Positions 19,136-27,143 are shown, counted from the stretch's first letter. The stretch is DNA of 64,000 nucleotides from Spirochaetae bacterium HGW-Spirochaetae-2 (GCA_002839355.1 PGXW01000016.1:48728-112727), one strand, 5' to 3'. Numbers and translations: made by a program. The notes: a model not told the origin generated them from the sequence alone.

Positions 19136-19471
19136 CTATTTTTGGGGTGGGTCGGAATCCGTCTCCTGCGGTTTCAAGTAGGTGTCGAGATAGGACCGGA
19201 CATGCTTGTTTATGCCCTCGACAACGTCCGATACCTCCAATACCCGTTCAGCTACTTTCGGGCTCATGAGATATGCGATATCGATTTCAAGGCCTTCGGC
19301 GATACGCCTGAGATTCTTGACTTTCGGAAAGCGCTTGTAGGTCTCTATGCCGCCGATATATCCTGTCGGCATATTGCACCTTCGTCCCAATTCCTCTTGT
19401 GTAAGTCCCCGAGCTTGGCGATACATCCTGATGTTGTCAATTATTTCCCGCTCATACTCATCGCGTTTCAT
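19136..19471 (-). CDS. XRE/Cro-CI-type transcriptional regulator
   Basis: A 111-residue DNA-binding protein with a helix-turn-helix at about residues 10-66 (IRMYRQARGLTQEELGRRCNMPTGYIGGIETYKRFPKVKNLRRIAEGLEI). A short helical C-terminal part (residues 70-111) has no recognisable ligand domain. It converges with the MscS gene with a 14-bp gap. It could be a solitary chromosomal regulator or a relic of an element; no toxin or phage genes are adjacent. Inverted TGTATCC/GGATACA half-sites just upstream could be its own operator. Confidence 0.85.
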   Translation of the reverse strand: MKRDEYEREIIDNIRMYRQARGLTQEELGRRCNMPTGYIGGIETYKRFPKVKNLRRIAEGLEIDIAYLMSPKVAERVLEVSDVVEGINKHVRSYLDTYLKPQETDSDPPQK

Positions 19472-19480
19472 TCTATCAAC

Positions 19481-19524
19481 TGTATCCCAGCAACTGTAAA
19501 TATCTAATCACCGAAATGGATACA
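19481..19524. promoter_or_regulatory. Inverted-repeat operator candidate upstream of XRE gene
   Basis: TGTATCC (19481-19487) and GGATACA (19518-19524) are perfect reverse complements, and a third related half, GGTATACA, begins at 19541. On the minus strand a TTGTAT/TATTTA pair with 17-bp spacing overlaps them. The location, 10-60 bp upstream of the XRE start, suits autoregulation, but this is inference only. Confidence 0.35.
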
Positions 19525-19617
19525 ACTTTATATCTATTTGGGTATACAAGCATATAGGCTCCCCGAATCATCTCCACTCTTTTCATTCAGGACACGATTC
19601 GGTATGCTTGGGAAACT

Positions 19618-20118
19618 ATGAATATTCGGCAGATGGTTGAGCAGGATTGGCTGGCAGTCTCCCAAATCCTCTTTGAAGGCATTGCCACCGGTGTGGCGAC
19701 GTTCCAAACCGAAGTGCCTACCTATATGCAATGGAACTCGACCCATCTCGAAGCCTGCAGGTTGGTTGCGGAGGATGATCAGGGAAGGATACTGGGTTGG
19801 GCCGCGCTATCACCCGTCAGCAGTCGTGCGGCGTATCGCGGTGTCGCTGAAGTCTCGATATATGTCGCAACAGAACATAGGGGAAGGACAGTTGGCAAGC
19901 AATTGCTGCAAGAGCTGATCCTCCGTTCGGAACAAGCCGGGTATTGGACACTCCAATCGGTTATCCTGGCAACCAACGGCGCGAGTCTCGCACTCCACCA
20001 GTCATGTGGATTCCGCATGGTCGGCCGAAGGGAACGGATCGGCAAATTGCCCAACGGGACCTGGTGCGATACCTTGTTGTTGGAACTCCGCAGCAGCTCG
20101 GCAAATTTCCTCGACTGA
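19618..20118 (+). CDS. GNAT N-acetyltransferase (MnaT/phosphinothricin acetyltransferase-like)
   Basis: A 166-residue cytoplasmic acetyltransferase. It follows the Pat/YncA pattern closely: an N-terminal MNIRQMVEQDWLAVSQIL; GVATFQTEVPTYMQW; the core strand GWAALSPVSSRAAYRGVAEVSIYV; and the acetyl-CoA loop EHRGRTVGKQLLQELI. It ends with SLALHQSCGFRMVGRRERIGK. Members acetylate the amino group of L-amino acids such as methionine or its sulfone/sulfoximine and of phosphinothricin. The start is the ATG at 19618. The gene is convergent with, and directly abuts, the next gene's stop. Exact substrate unknown. Confidence 0.88.
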   Translation: MNIRQMVEQDWLAVSQILFEGIATGVATFQTEVPTYMQWNSTHLEACRLVAEDDQGRILGWAALSPVSSRAAYRGVAEVSIYVATEHRGRTVGKQLLQELILRSEQAGYWTLQSVILATNGASLALHQSCGFRMVGRRERIGKLPNGTWCDTLLLELRSSSANFLD

Positions 20119-21237
20119 TCAGGTGATCTTGCCCCGACCTGCGATGGTCCATACGGCAACCACGTTCCCATTCTCCACAATATGCATATGATCGTACAAG
20201 TTGACTACCGGACAGATGTGGTTGGGAACGATACGGATATGGTCTCCAATGGCCACGGCATCATGGAAATCCCTATCAATGATTATGGTGTGTTCGTCGA
20301 ACACGCTGGTTACCTGAAGCGGCCGATCCCATAGGATCCGTCCCTTGCCCTCGGTCTGGCAAATTCCCTTTCCCCTGCTTTGCATGGTCAATGCTTTCGC
20401 TCCGGCATCGGCGATTACCCGCTCGTTCGTCGGTTTGGAGATCACAGTGGCCAATACGGAAGCCGCACAGTGTTCGTATGTCCCTATGGCATTCGCCTGA
20501 CCGGCGTCCATGAATACATACGTGCCCGGCCGAATTTCGGTGATGCCCTTTTGCAGGGGTATGCCTCGCAATGCGGCGATGAATAGGCTGGGGGTTGACC
20601 CGATACTTACCCGTTTGCACGTGATTCCCAATGAACGGGCAAGCTCCACATAGGCCAACGTATCGTTTTGGGCGGTTTCGAACAGTTCCATGGCAGCATC
20701 GCCGTCGGCGGCGCTGTATGCATGCCCCTCGTGGCTGAATATGCCGCCGAAACAGACGTTGTCGGCAGCTTGTATTGCCCGAAGGAGTGTGAGGAATTGT
20801 TCCTTGTCGGTTACTCCGCTTCGGTTCTCGCCTGTTTCGACCTCGATGAGGACATGTGCGGGAGTATCTGTGGTGAACACCTGTTCGATCTGGCGCAAGG
20901 CATCGACAGAATCGATTCCGAAGGATACCAGTGCTCCGCTACCGCAGAGGGTTTTGATCCTTTGCAGTTTGGATATGCCGACTATTTCGTTGGCGATGAA
21001 GACGTCGTCGATCCCGTGCGCTACCATGATTTCGGCTTCACCGGTTTTGGCGACGGTGATTCCCCGAGCCCCCAAATCCAACTGCAGGCGGGCGATTTCC
21101 GGCGTCTTGTGGGTCTTCGTGTGCGGCCTGAGCGCAACTTTCCAGGCCTCTGCATGCTGTTGCATGAAAGCCAGGTTTTGCATCATTATGGTTTTGTCGA
21201 TTACCAATGCGGGCGTTTCCAATTCTGTAATAGTCAT
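20119..21237 (-). CDS. D-threonine aldolase / D-serine dehydratase-like PLP enzyme
   Basis: A 372-residue fold-type III (alanine-racemase-barrel) enzyme. The PLP lysine is Lys41 in RPHTKTHKTPE. ITVAKTGEAEIM and the HEGHAY segment follow the family, and the C-terminal PNHICPVVN contains the His-x-Cys pair that binds the metal ion in DSD1/D-threonine aldolase proteins. These enzymes retro-aldol cleave D-3-hydroxy amino acids or dehydrate D-serine. I chose the ATG at 21237, nine bases after GAGG; a longer reading to 21324 would cross the divergent promoter. Its promoter region is shared with the threonine-synthase-like gene, which suggests linked control of hydroxy-amino-acid metabolism. Confidence 0.88.
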   Translation of the reverse strand: MTITELETPALVIDKTIMMQNLAFMQQHAEAWKVALRPHTKTHKTPEIARLQLDLGARGITVAKTGEAEIMVAHGIDDVFIANEIVGISKLQRIKTLCGSGALVSFGIDSVDALRQIEQVFTTDTPAHVLIEVETGENRSGVTDKEQFLTLLRAIQAADNVCFGGIFSHEGHAYSAADGDAAMELFETAQNDTLAYVELARSLGITCKRVSIGSTPSLFIAALRGIPLQKGITEIRPGTYVFMDAGQANAIGTYEHCAASVLATVISKPTNERVIADAGAKALTMQSRGKGICQTEGKGRILWDRPLQVTSVFDEHTIIIDRDFHDAVAIGDHIRIVPNHICPVVNLYDHMHIVENGNVVAVWTIAGRGKIT

Positions 21238-21297
21238 GTGCAACCTCGCCGCCCATGATATATAATCGTACGTAAAAATACAATGAAGGAGCAATGT
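21238..21297. promoter_or_regulatory. Divergent promoter region between two PLP-enzyme genes
   Basis: The 60-bp gap serves both genes. On the minus strand a TTGTAT/TATCAT pair with 17-bp spacing precedes the D-threonine-aldolase-like gene. On the plus strand TATAAT at 21261-21266 precedes the threonine-synthase-like gene, though with a poor -35. The -10 regions overlap, so the two promoters may compete. Confidence 0.4.
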
Positions 21298-22407
21298 ATG
21301 AGATATATCTGCACCGGATGCCATAAGGAACAGCCGGTGAATCCGGACCGCTACCGTTGCGAATGCGGTGGTTTGTTCAGCCTCTCCTTTGATAAGACCG
21401 CCCCTGACTTTTCACAAACAGCCCACGCTTCAGATCGGTCGCTCTGGAAATATGCCAACGCCTTGCCACCGATAGATCCACAGATTGTGCATGAGACCAC
21501 CATGGGTGAGGGTGGAACACCCTTGATCTCACTCGGAACCCACCTGTGGGGTAAAGCCGATTACTACATGCCGACACTTTCCTTCAAGGATAGGGGCGCG
21601 GTCGTTTTGGTCGCAGCGATGCGCAGCATGGGGGTACACCAGTGTGTGATCGATAGTAGCGGAAACGCGGCGACGGCTGTGGCTGCCTATTGCACAAGGG
21701 TCGGTATCGGTTGTGAAGTCTTTGTTCCGGCCCATACCAGCGCCAAGAAGATCGAACAGATCGAGGCTCATGGTGCTGAGGTACATAGGATTCCAGGAAC
21801 GCGGGAAGATACCGCCGATGCGGCAATCGCCCATGTGGAGAAGACGGGAGCCTTCTATGCCAGCCACATTTTCAATCCCCTCTTTTGGGAAGGGACCAAG
21901 ACCTATCTGTACGAGCTGTTCGAACAATTCGGCGGAGCCTTGCCCGACCTGCTGGTCTTGCCTGTCGGAAACGGTACGTTGCTCATGGGAGTGGCCCTGG
22001 CTCTGAAGGAGTTGAAGGAATGGGGCCTGGTGGACCGGTTTCCATTGGTAATCGCGGTGCAGGCCGCGAATTGCGCTCCGTTGGCGGCAGCGTACCTGGC
22101 CGGTTCGGTGGTGGTGCACGAAGTACCGAGCCAACCGACTCTGGCCGAGGGGATCGCCAGTGCCAGACCGGCACGAGGTGCCGAAATCCTGCAAGCCATG
22201 CACCATATGGGGGGAAGATTCGTGACGGTTACCGAAGAGGAAATCCTCGCCTCCCGGGACGCGCTCGCACGGAGAGGTGTGTATGTGGAACTTACCAGTG
22301 CCGCCAACCATGCGGGGTACCTTGCCGCTTTGCGGGAAGACGGTCAGCTCGGGTTGCTCGATGCTGTGGTTCCCCTTTGCGGCGCTGGATTGAAAAGTGC
22401 CCATTGA
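21298..22407 (+). CDS. Threonine synthase-like PLP lyase
   Basis: A 369-residue fold-type II PLP enzyme, probably converting O-phosphohomoserine to threonine. The N-terminal zinc-ribbon-like segment (CTGC then CECGG in the first 28 residues) is common in this branch. The PLP lysine is Lys97 in LSFKDRGA, SSGNAATAVAAY is the phosphate-binding loop, and LVLPVGNGTLL is the glycine-rich cofactor loop. I chose the ATG at 21298 (GAAGGAG six bases upstream) over an in-frame ATG at 21283, which overlaps the ribosome site. It is divergent from the D-threonine-aldolase-like gene, so a catabolic or alternative beta-replacement role cannot be excluded. Confidence 0.85.
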   Translation: MRYICTGCHKEQPVNPDRYRCECGGLFSLSFDKTAPDFSQTAHASDRSLWKYANALPPIDPQIVHETTMGEGGTPLISLGTHLWGKADYYMPTLSFKDRGAVVLVAAMRSMGVHQCVIDSSGNAATAVAAYCTRVGIGCEVFVPAHTSAKKIEQIEAHGAEVHRIPGTREDTADAAIAHVEKTGAFYASHIFNPLFWEGTKTYLYELFEQFGGALPDLLVLPVGNGTLLMGVALALKELKEWGLVDRFPLVIAVQAANCAPLAAAYLAGSVVVHEVPSQPTLAEGIASARPARGAEILQAMHHMGGRFVTVTEEEILASRDALARRGVYVELTSAANHAGYLAALREDGQLGLLDAVVPLCGAGLKSAH

Positions 22408-22432
22408 GCATCCCAAGAAATTGCATTATATA
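22404..22432 (+). promoter_or_regulatory. Possible promoter of the GGDEF sensor gene
   Basis: TTGAGC (22404-22409) and TATATA (22427-22432) are separated by 17 bp, about 50 bp before the TTG start of the sensor gene. The -35 box overlaps the stop of the preceding gene. Confidence 0.4.
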
Positions 22433-22483
22433 TGATAGTACAGAGACCCGGTAATGACTTTCCTTACCAATTGGAGGTATTGA

Positions 22484-24739
22484 TTGGGTGCCAGACCTAC
22501 TGCTTGGACTACAAAAGGCTTCACTCGAATCGTTCTGTTGATCGCCGTCCCCCTGTTGGTTGGAATCGTTTGGATCGCAACCGAGCCGTTGCGGAACACT
22601 ATCCGGACAACACCCGAAGACGTTGTTGCTCCGACAACAACAGTTGAACTCAGCCTGAACGAGCGTACCTATTTGGAGGCTCTCGGTCCTGTACGCATGG
22701 CGGTCGATCCCGATTGGGAACCTTATGAAGTGATTGCCGCTGGAAAATATGTCGGGATCGCAGCGGATCTGATCCGGCTCATTTCCACCCGTCTTGGCAT
22801 GGAAATCGAATTGGTGGTCACCAGGGATTGGGATGAAAGCCTCGAGGCCTCCCGTGATGGAAGGGTCCATATGTTGGCTTTCTTGAACCAGACTCCCGAA
22901 CGGGAAACCTGGTTGTATTTCACCGAGCCGTATTTCAAGGACCAGAACGTACTGATTACACGAATCGAGCACGACTATATTGCGGATGCGGCAGGATTGT
23001 CCGGTGAGACAATCGCACTGCCGTCGGGTACCAGCATCCAGGAACGGCTGCAAACCGAGTACCCGAACCTTGGGATAGTGGTGGTCAGAAATGAGGCGGA
23101 GGCTTTCGAGGCTGTCGAGAACCGTACCGCCGATATGGCCCTCAGGTCGCTCACCATGGCTGCATACACGATCAGGAAGGAGGGGCTGTTCAACCTCAAG
23201 GTAGCCGGGCAATTGCCTGGATTCGAGAACCAGTTCCGCATCGGGGTAGTGAAGTCGGAGCCGATGTTGCGTACTATCCTGAACAAGGGGATCGCCACCA
23301 TAACTGCGCAAGACGTTCAGCAGGCGATCAACAACCATTTGCCGATCGAAATGCGCACGGAAGTCAACTACAACTTGATCCTATGGCTCTCGAGCATATT
23401 TTTCCTGCTTCTGGCCGGCGGTTTGTTGTGGAATTATTTCCTGACGCGGATCAACCGCCAGTTGCATGAACAGGATATCGCCCTCAAGCAATCGCAGGAG
23501 ATGATGGGGTATATCATAGAGCACAACAAAAGTGCTGTGGCAGTATTGGATCATCAGCTGCGGTTCAATTATGTGAGTCAAAAATACCTCGAGTTGTTCA
23601 AATTGCAAGGCAGCCTTATCCATAGGTTCCTCCACGATGTGCATCCTGGTCTGAATGACTATTGGTACCAGGTACTGCAAAAGGCTTTGGCAGGCCAGGT
23701 CGCCAACGGCGAGGAGGACCTGTTCATCCACAGCGATGGAACGTCGGATTATCTCCGTTGGGAGACACGGCCCTGGTTCCTGGTAGACGGTACAATCGGC
23801 GGTATCATCATCTATGCCGAGAATATCAGTGGACGCAAGGAGGCGGAATCGGCCTTGCAGGCGAGTGAGGAAAAATTCCGCTTGCTCACCGAATATACCA
23901 GCGATGTCATCTGGATACTCAATATACGCTCCCGCCGTTTCTCCTATATCAGTCCTGCGGTCGAACAACTGCGCGGTTATACTGTACAAGAGGCGATGGA
24001 TCAGGATCTGCAAGCCTCGCTTGCACCCGATTCGTATGCCATGGTCATGAAGGCGTTTCCTCGGGTATTGAAGGAATTCGTGCACAACCCAAAGAAACCG
24101 AAAACCCATTATGCGGAGGTACAGCAACCGTGCAAGGACGGTTCGGTGATCTGGGTCGAGTTCTCCATGAAGTACCGGTTGAACAAGAACGGTGAGATCG
24201 AGGCGATCGGTGTCAGCCGGAATATCGAGGAACGCAAGCGCGCGGAGGAACGTATCCGGTTCCTCAGTTACCATGACCAGCTCACCGGGTTGTACAACCG
24301 CAGGTATTACGAGGAACTGTTGCCCGCGATCGATGTCCCCGAAAACTATCCGTTGTCCCTGGTGATGGCAGATGTGAATGGATTGAAACTTGCCAACGAT
24401 ACCCAAGGCCACCAGGTGGGTGATGCCATGCTTACGGTCGTTGCCGACATGTTGCAGAGGATGTGCAATGAACACGATATGGTTGCCCGTATCGGGGGCG
24501 ATGAGTATGTCCTGCTTATGCCGAATACCCGTGCCGATGAAGTCGAACAGCGGATATCCAATGTCGACACCCATCTCAGGAACCATACGATCGGATCCCT
24601 GCGGCTTTCGGTATCCTTTGGATGGTCGGTAAAGGATTCTGCCGAGAAATCGCTTCCGGAAATTTTCAAGGAAGCGGAAGATATGATGTATACTCGGAAG
24701 CGTCTGGAGCGTTCGAGCAGGATATTCTGCCAGCATTGA
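22484..24739 (+). CDS. Periplasmic SBP-sensing PAS-PAS-GGDEF diguanylate cyclase
   Basis: A 751-residue transmembrane signal protein. An N-terminal membrane helix (about residues 13-31) is followed by a periplasmic family 3 solute-binding domain (about residues 65-290; VRMAVDPDWEPYEVI, IALPSGTSIQERL). A second membrane helix lies near residues 303-325, then two PAS domains (about 345-455 and 465-585) and a C-terminal GGDEF domain. The active-site signature is GGDEY near residue 671, so cyclic-di-GMP synthesis is likely; no RxxD inhibitory site is evident five residues upstream. The start codon is TTG, supported by TTGGAGG six bases before it. It probably senses an amino acid or similar small ligand. 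Confidence 0.9.
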   Translation: MGARPTAWTTKGFTRIVLLIAVPLLVGIVWIATEPLRNTIRTTPEDVVAPTTTVELSLNERTYLEALGPVRMAVDPDWEPYEVIAAGKYVGIAADLIRLISTRLGMEIELVVTRDWDESLEASRDGRVHMLAFLNQTPERETWLYFTEPYFKDQNVLITRIEHDYIADAAGLSGETIALPSGTSIQERLQTEYPNLGIVVVRNEAEAFEAVENRTADMALRSLTMAAYTIRKEGLFNLKVAGQLPGFENQFRIGVVKSEPMLRTILNKGIATITAQDVQQAINNHLPIEMRTEVNYNLILWLSSIFFLLLAGGLLWNYFLTRINRQLHEQDIALKQSQEMMGYIIEHNKSAVAVLDHQLRFNYVSQKYLELFKLQGSLIHRFLHDVHPGLNDYWYQVLQKALAGQVANGEEDLFIHSDGTSDYLRWETRPWFLVDGTIGGIIIYAENISGRKEAESALQASEEKFRLLTEYTSDVIWILNIRSRRFSYISPAVEQLRGYTVQEAMDQDLQASLAPDSYAMVMKAFPRVLKEFVHNPKKPKTHYAEVQQPCKDGSVIWVEFSMKYRLNKNGEIEAIGVSRNIEERKRAEERIRFLSYHDQLTGLYNRRYYEELLPAIDVPENYPLSLVMADVNGLKLANDTQGHQVGDAMLTVVADMLQRMCNEHDMVARIGGDEYVLLMPNTRADEVEQRISNVDTHLRNHTIGSLRLSVSFGWSVKDSAEKSLPEIFKEAEDMMYTRKRLERSSRIFCQH

Positions 24740-24768
24740 ATTCCTTCCGTGCAGCAAGGAGGTTGCCG

Positions 24769-25749
24769 ATGGACAAGTCGACTGTCGTGATTACCGAAAA
24801 GATACCGATAGGTATCAGTTCCTGTGCCATGGGAAGCCCTATCCGCTACAACGGGAAGGGTATCGATGTCTTGAAGGACCTGGGAAGGGAGAAGAGCGAC
24901 TTCATCTGGTGCCCGGTCTGTCCGGAGTGTATGGCGGGTCTGGGAGTTCCACGTGATCCGGTGCACCTGTCGGGTGGGGACGGAAACGCGGTGTGGACGG
25001 GAGAGGCTGTCGTCAAGAATCGCAAGGGTAGGGATGTCACCGAAGTCATGAAGACTGGTTGCCAAGTGTGTCTCGAAGCCCTCGGGCGATGCCATGCGGT
25101 CGCGTTCGTCTATATGGATGGGAGCCCTTCCTGCGGCGTGTACCGCACGACCTTGAAAAACCAACGGCGGGGGAATCCCCCTGGAGTATTCGGTTCACTG
25201 CTCTTGGAGAAAGGATATTTCCTCATTCCCTCCAGCGACCTACAAAGTCCTTTGCGATGGTGGGATTGGCGCCGACGGTTGCTTGCGTTCCACTGGTTCT
25301 CCACTGTCGAGCTCTCTACCATGAAGGATGTGTACGAGGTGTGGTACCGGCTCAAGTTCCTCTGCCAGGAGCTGGACAATACCTGGGCCCGCGAAATGGG
25401 GAAGACCCTCGCGAGCATCAAGTTGAAGGATGCTCCCGACTTCCTTGCACAATTCAGGAAGGAACTCTCCGATGTCCTTCGCAAGCCGTCCACAACCAAG
25501 CGCATGACAAATAGTCTTTGGAAGCACTACTCCCATTACCGCAAACAGCGGGGCAAGACGGTAGACGAGGTTCAGTCACCCGAGTTCAAGCGCAACCTCA
25601 CCACCATTGCGAAGGAATTGACCAGGATGGAGCGCACGGCGGTTGAAGACGACTACCTGTTCGGTGCCTCGCCGGTCATATATCGCGATGCGAGGCGACT
25701 CAAACCGGCGGCGGGGGTTGTTGAAGACGAAGTTCCTCCTGCTCCCTGA
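24769..25749 (+). CDS. DUF523/TudS-like Fe-S protein with unusual helical C-terminal extension
   Basis: A 326-residue cytoplasmic protein. Residues 1-150 match DUF523, whose member TudS is an Fe-S thiouracil desulfidase: ISSCAMGSPIRYNG (Cys19), CPVCPECMAGLGVPR (Cys48, 51, 54) and DGSPSCG (Cys122). The remaining roughly 175 residues are helical and charged, and I do not recognise them; they do not show an obvious DUF1722 signature, the usual fusion partner. The ATG has AAGGAGG six bases upstream. It starts 29 bp after the GGDEF gene and is probably cotranscribed. A role in sulfur removal from thiolated bases is an inference from the family. Confidence 0.75.
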   Translation: MDKSTVVITEKIPIGISSCAMGSPIRYNGKGIDVLKDLGREKSDFIWCPVCPECMAGLGVPRDPVHLSGGDGNAVWTGEAVVKNRKGRDVTEVMKTGCQVCLEALGRCHAVAFVYMDGSPSCGVYRTTLKNQRRGNPPGVFGSLLLEKGYFLIPSSDLQSPLRWWDWRRRLLAFHWFSTVELSTMKDVYEVWYRLKFLCQELDNTWAREMGKTLASIKLKDAPDFLAQFRKELSDVLRKPSTTKRMTNSLWKHYSHYRKQRGKTVDEVQSPEFKRNLTTIAKELTRMERTAVEDDYLFGASPVIYRDARRLKPAAGVVEDEVPPAP

Positions 25750-25750
25750 T

Positions 25751-25903
25751 TGCCAAACGGAGCGAGAGGAAAGGGACCATGCAATGGTCACTCTCCCGAG
25801 CGAGTGCAGGCAACGTGAGGTGACGGAAGTCGCCTTTCATGCCAAACGGCGAGAGGAAAGGGACCATGCAATGGTCACTCTCCCGAGCGAGTGCAGGCAA
25901 CGT
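25751..25903. repeat. Two direct copies of a 54-bp hairpin-containing repeat
   Basis: A 54-bp unit (25763-25816 and 25850-25903) is identical in both copies. Each is preceded by TGCCAAACGG, with a 2-bp difference in the junction. Inside each unit GACCAT-GCA-ATGGTC forms a perfect hairpin flanked by complementary GAGAG and CTCTC. The spacer holds another hairpin (GGTGAC/GTCGCC with a GGAA loop). Coding potential is absent. It begins 2 bp after the DUF523 stop, so it could act as transcript end or as a REP/BIME-like intergenic element. Two copies and no fixed short repeat rule out CRISPR. Confidence 0.8.
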
Positions 25904-25917
25904 AAGGATTCATACCT

Positions 25918-25969
25918 CGCCCCTTGGGGCGGAAAAGGAGGCGAAGCCTCCACTTTCCTGGGCTTGCCC
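25918..25969. repeat. Cluster of three adjacent GC-rich hairpins
   Basis: Three inverted repeats lie end to end. CGCCCC-TT-GGGGCG spans 25918-25931. A longer stem spans 25931-25958, with inner GGAGGC-GAA-GCCTCC and outer GGAAA/TTTCC separated by a small internal loop. GGGC-TT-GCCC spans 25960-25969. No T run follows on either strand, so classical terminators are unlikely. Together with the 54-bp repeats this fills the gap between the DUF523 gene and the truncated ABC gene. Confidence 0.65.
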
Positions 25970-25990
25970 TGGGGTAGGGATACCTTTCAT

Positions 25991-26125
25991 TTAGGCTGTC
26001 TTACGTTTGTACACCCGCATGGCGAAGATTTCGCCCCTCCGGACTGTGAGATCCACACCTTTCAAGACCGTTGTGGTCTTGAAGGATTTTTTCAAGCCTG
26101 TTACGTGAATTGCAATGTCATGCAT
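25991..26125 (-). pseudogene. Truncated ABC transporter ATP-binding protein (DrrA-like stub)
   Basis: A 44-codon frame with its own start, encoding the first 35 residues of a DrrA-type ABC ATPase (VTGLKKSFKTTTVLKGVDLT, then GEIFA). It then diverges into MRVYKRKTA and a stop, exactly where the Walker A P-loop should begin. No ATPase or permease sequence follows; the hairpin/repeat cluster does. In the usual arrangement padR and DUF1048 genes precede a complete ABC ATPase and permease, so this looks like a deletion with its junction in the repeat region. The product cannot bind ATP. The ATG at 26125 lies 6 bp from the DUF1048 stop. Confidence 0.75.
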
Positions 26126-26130
26126 ATCGT

Positions 26131-26484
26131 TCATTTCCTTGTCTTATTCATGGTTTTATCCATTGCCTTGGAAACTTCTTCGGCAACAGATGCCTGATAG
26201 ATATCGGCATATGTCTTTGAATCCTTGATCAGATCGTCGCAGAAAGCGGCGACATCGATACCGGTCACATCGAGCACACGTTTTCCCGAGGCAACGCCTT
26301 CTTCAAAAAAATCGACAATCCCCGAGAGCAATCCCGTCCCTTCGGTCAGCTCCACTGGACCGACTTTATAGAGATATTTTTGAATTTCCCTGTACACGAT
26401 CTGGTATTCTTTCGGCAGTGCCTTCACTCGTGCCATGTGTGCACGCCATGCCTTCTTGCCTTCGATGATATCTTGTATTCTCAT
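26131..26484 (-). CDS. DUF1048 family protein
   Basis: A 117-residue all-helical protein of the DUF1048 family. It has the characteristic KAWRAHMARVKALPKEYQIVYREIQKYL segment and a C-terminal amphipathic helix. Proteins of this family are encoded between padR regulators and DrrAB-type ABC exporters; their function is not established. The start has a strong site (TAGGAGG). It is the second of two paralogous DUF1048 genes in this operon, 9 bp after the first. Its own downstream neighbour is the truncated ABC ATPase stub, so whatever transporter it served is missing here. Confidence 0.85.
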   Translation of the reverse strand: MRIQDIIEGKKAWRAHMARVKALPKEYQIVYREIQKYLYKVGPVELTEGTGLLSGIVDFFEEGVASGKRVLDVTGIDVAAFCDDLIKDSKTYADIYQASVAEEVSKAMDKTMNKTRK

Positions 26485-26493
26485 AGAATCCTC

Positions 26494-26769
26494 CTATTTT
26501 CCCAATTTCTTGGCGATGGTGTTGTCGATATCGTCACCCAGCACTTCCTGGACACTCTGTCCATCTGCCGCTGTCTCCTCAAGAAGCCCAAGCACACCGT
26601 CGAGGATCGGCATGAGGTTGCGACCGGTCATGTCCGAGTGTGGCCACAGGTTTGTGGTGATCTTTTTCCACGCCTCCTGATATTCTTTCGGCAACTTTCT
26701 GGCTCGCGACTGAAAGGCCTTCCATTCCTTGGTCATATCGCTTCCGGTTATCTTTTCCCAAAAATTCAT
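26494..26769 (-). CDS. DUF1048 family protein (paralogue)
   Basis: A 91-residue helical DUF1048 protein (MTKEWKAFQSRARKLPKEYQ, EAWKKITTNLW), paralogous to the gene at 26131. I chose the ATG at 26769, which overlaps the padR stop by 4 bp (ATGA) and is preceded by AAGGAGAA. A longer reading to 26826 would run back into padR. The domain pattern around LPKEYQ is shared by both copies, while the second half diverges. Function is unknown; operon context ties it to a PadR-regulated export system now incomplete. Confidence 0.85.
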   Translation of the reverse strand: MNFWEKITGSDMTKEWKAFQSRARKLPKEYQEAWKKITTNLWPHSDMTGRNLMPILDGVLGLLEETAADGQSVQEVLGDDIDNTIAKKLGK

Positions 26770-27095
26770 TGTATGTTCTCCTTCAATTCGTAGATTTTTG
26801 ATGATATGAATTCCCATTTTTCCCAAAACTTGACAAGTTCCCTGCGTCCACTGTCATTCAACAGATAGAACTTCCGTGGTGGGCCCATGTCGGAGGGCTT
26901 CTTCTCGGTATCCACGAGCTTGTTCTTCTCGAGTCGTACCAGGATGGTGTAGACCGTTCCTTCCACAACATCCGTGAAACCGAGGGTATTCAGCCGCCGC
27001 GTGATCTCATATCCGTAGGTTTCTCCGCGGCTGATGATTTCAAGCACACATCCCTCAAGCACGCCTTTGAGCATTTCCGTCAAGTTTTCCAACAT
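26766..27095 (-). CDS. PadR-family transcriptional regulator
   Basis: A 109-residue PadR-type winged-helix repressor. The core reads LKGVLEGCVLEIISRGETYGYEITRRLNTLGF, then VVEGTVYTILVRLEKNKLVDTEKKPSDMGPPRKFYLL, the typical recognition helix and beta wing. The C-terminal dimerisation helix is short, as in PadR subfamily 2. PadR proteins of this type repress the exporter operon they belong to and release on drug or phenolic ligand binding. It is the first gene of the leftward operon padR-DUF1048-DUF1048-(ABC stub). The start has GGAGAG upstream and a good promoter with an inverted repeat further up. Confidence 0.92.
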   Translation of the reverse strand: MLENLTEMLKGVLEGCVLEIISRGETYGYEITRRLNTLGFTDVVEGTVYTILVRLEKNKLVDTEKKPSDMGPPRKFYLLNDSGRRELVKFWEKWEFISSKIYELKENIQ

Positions 27096-27143
27096 ACGCT
27101 CTCCTCACTAGTCTGTATAACTGATATTCAGTAATACTTAGTA

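Noticed and set aside
23381..24757. 458-residue leftward frame
   Set aside because: Antisense shadow of the PAS-PAS-GGDEF sensor gene; no family resemblance or ribosome site.
25751..25903. CRISPR array
   Set aside because: Only two copies of a 54-bp unit with one spacer and no cas genes nearby.
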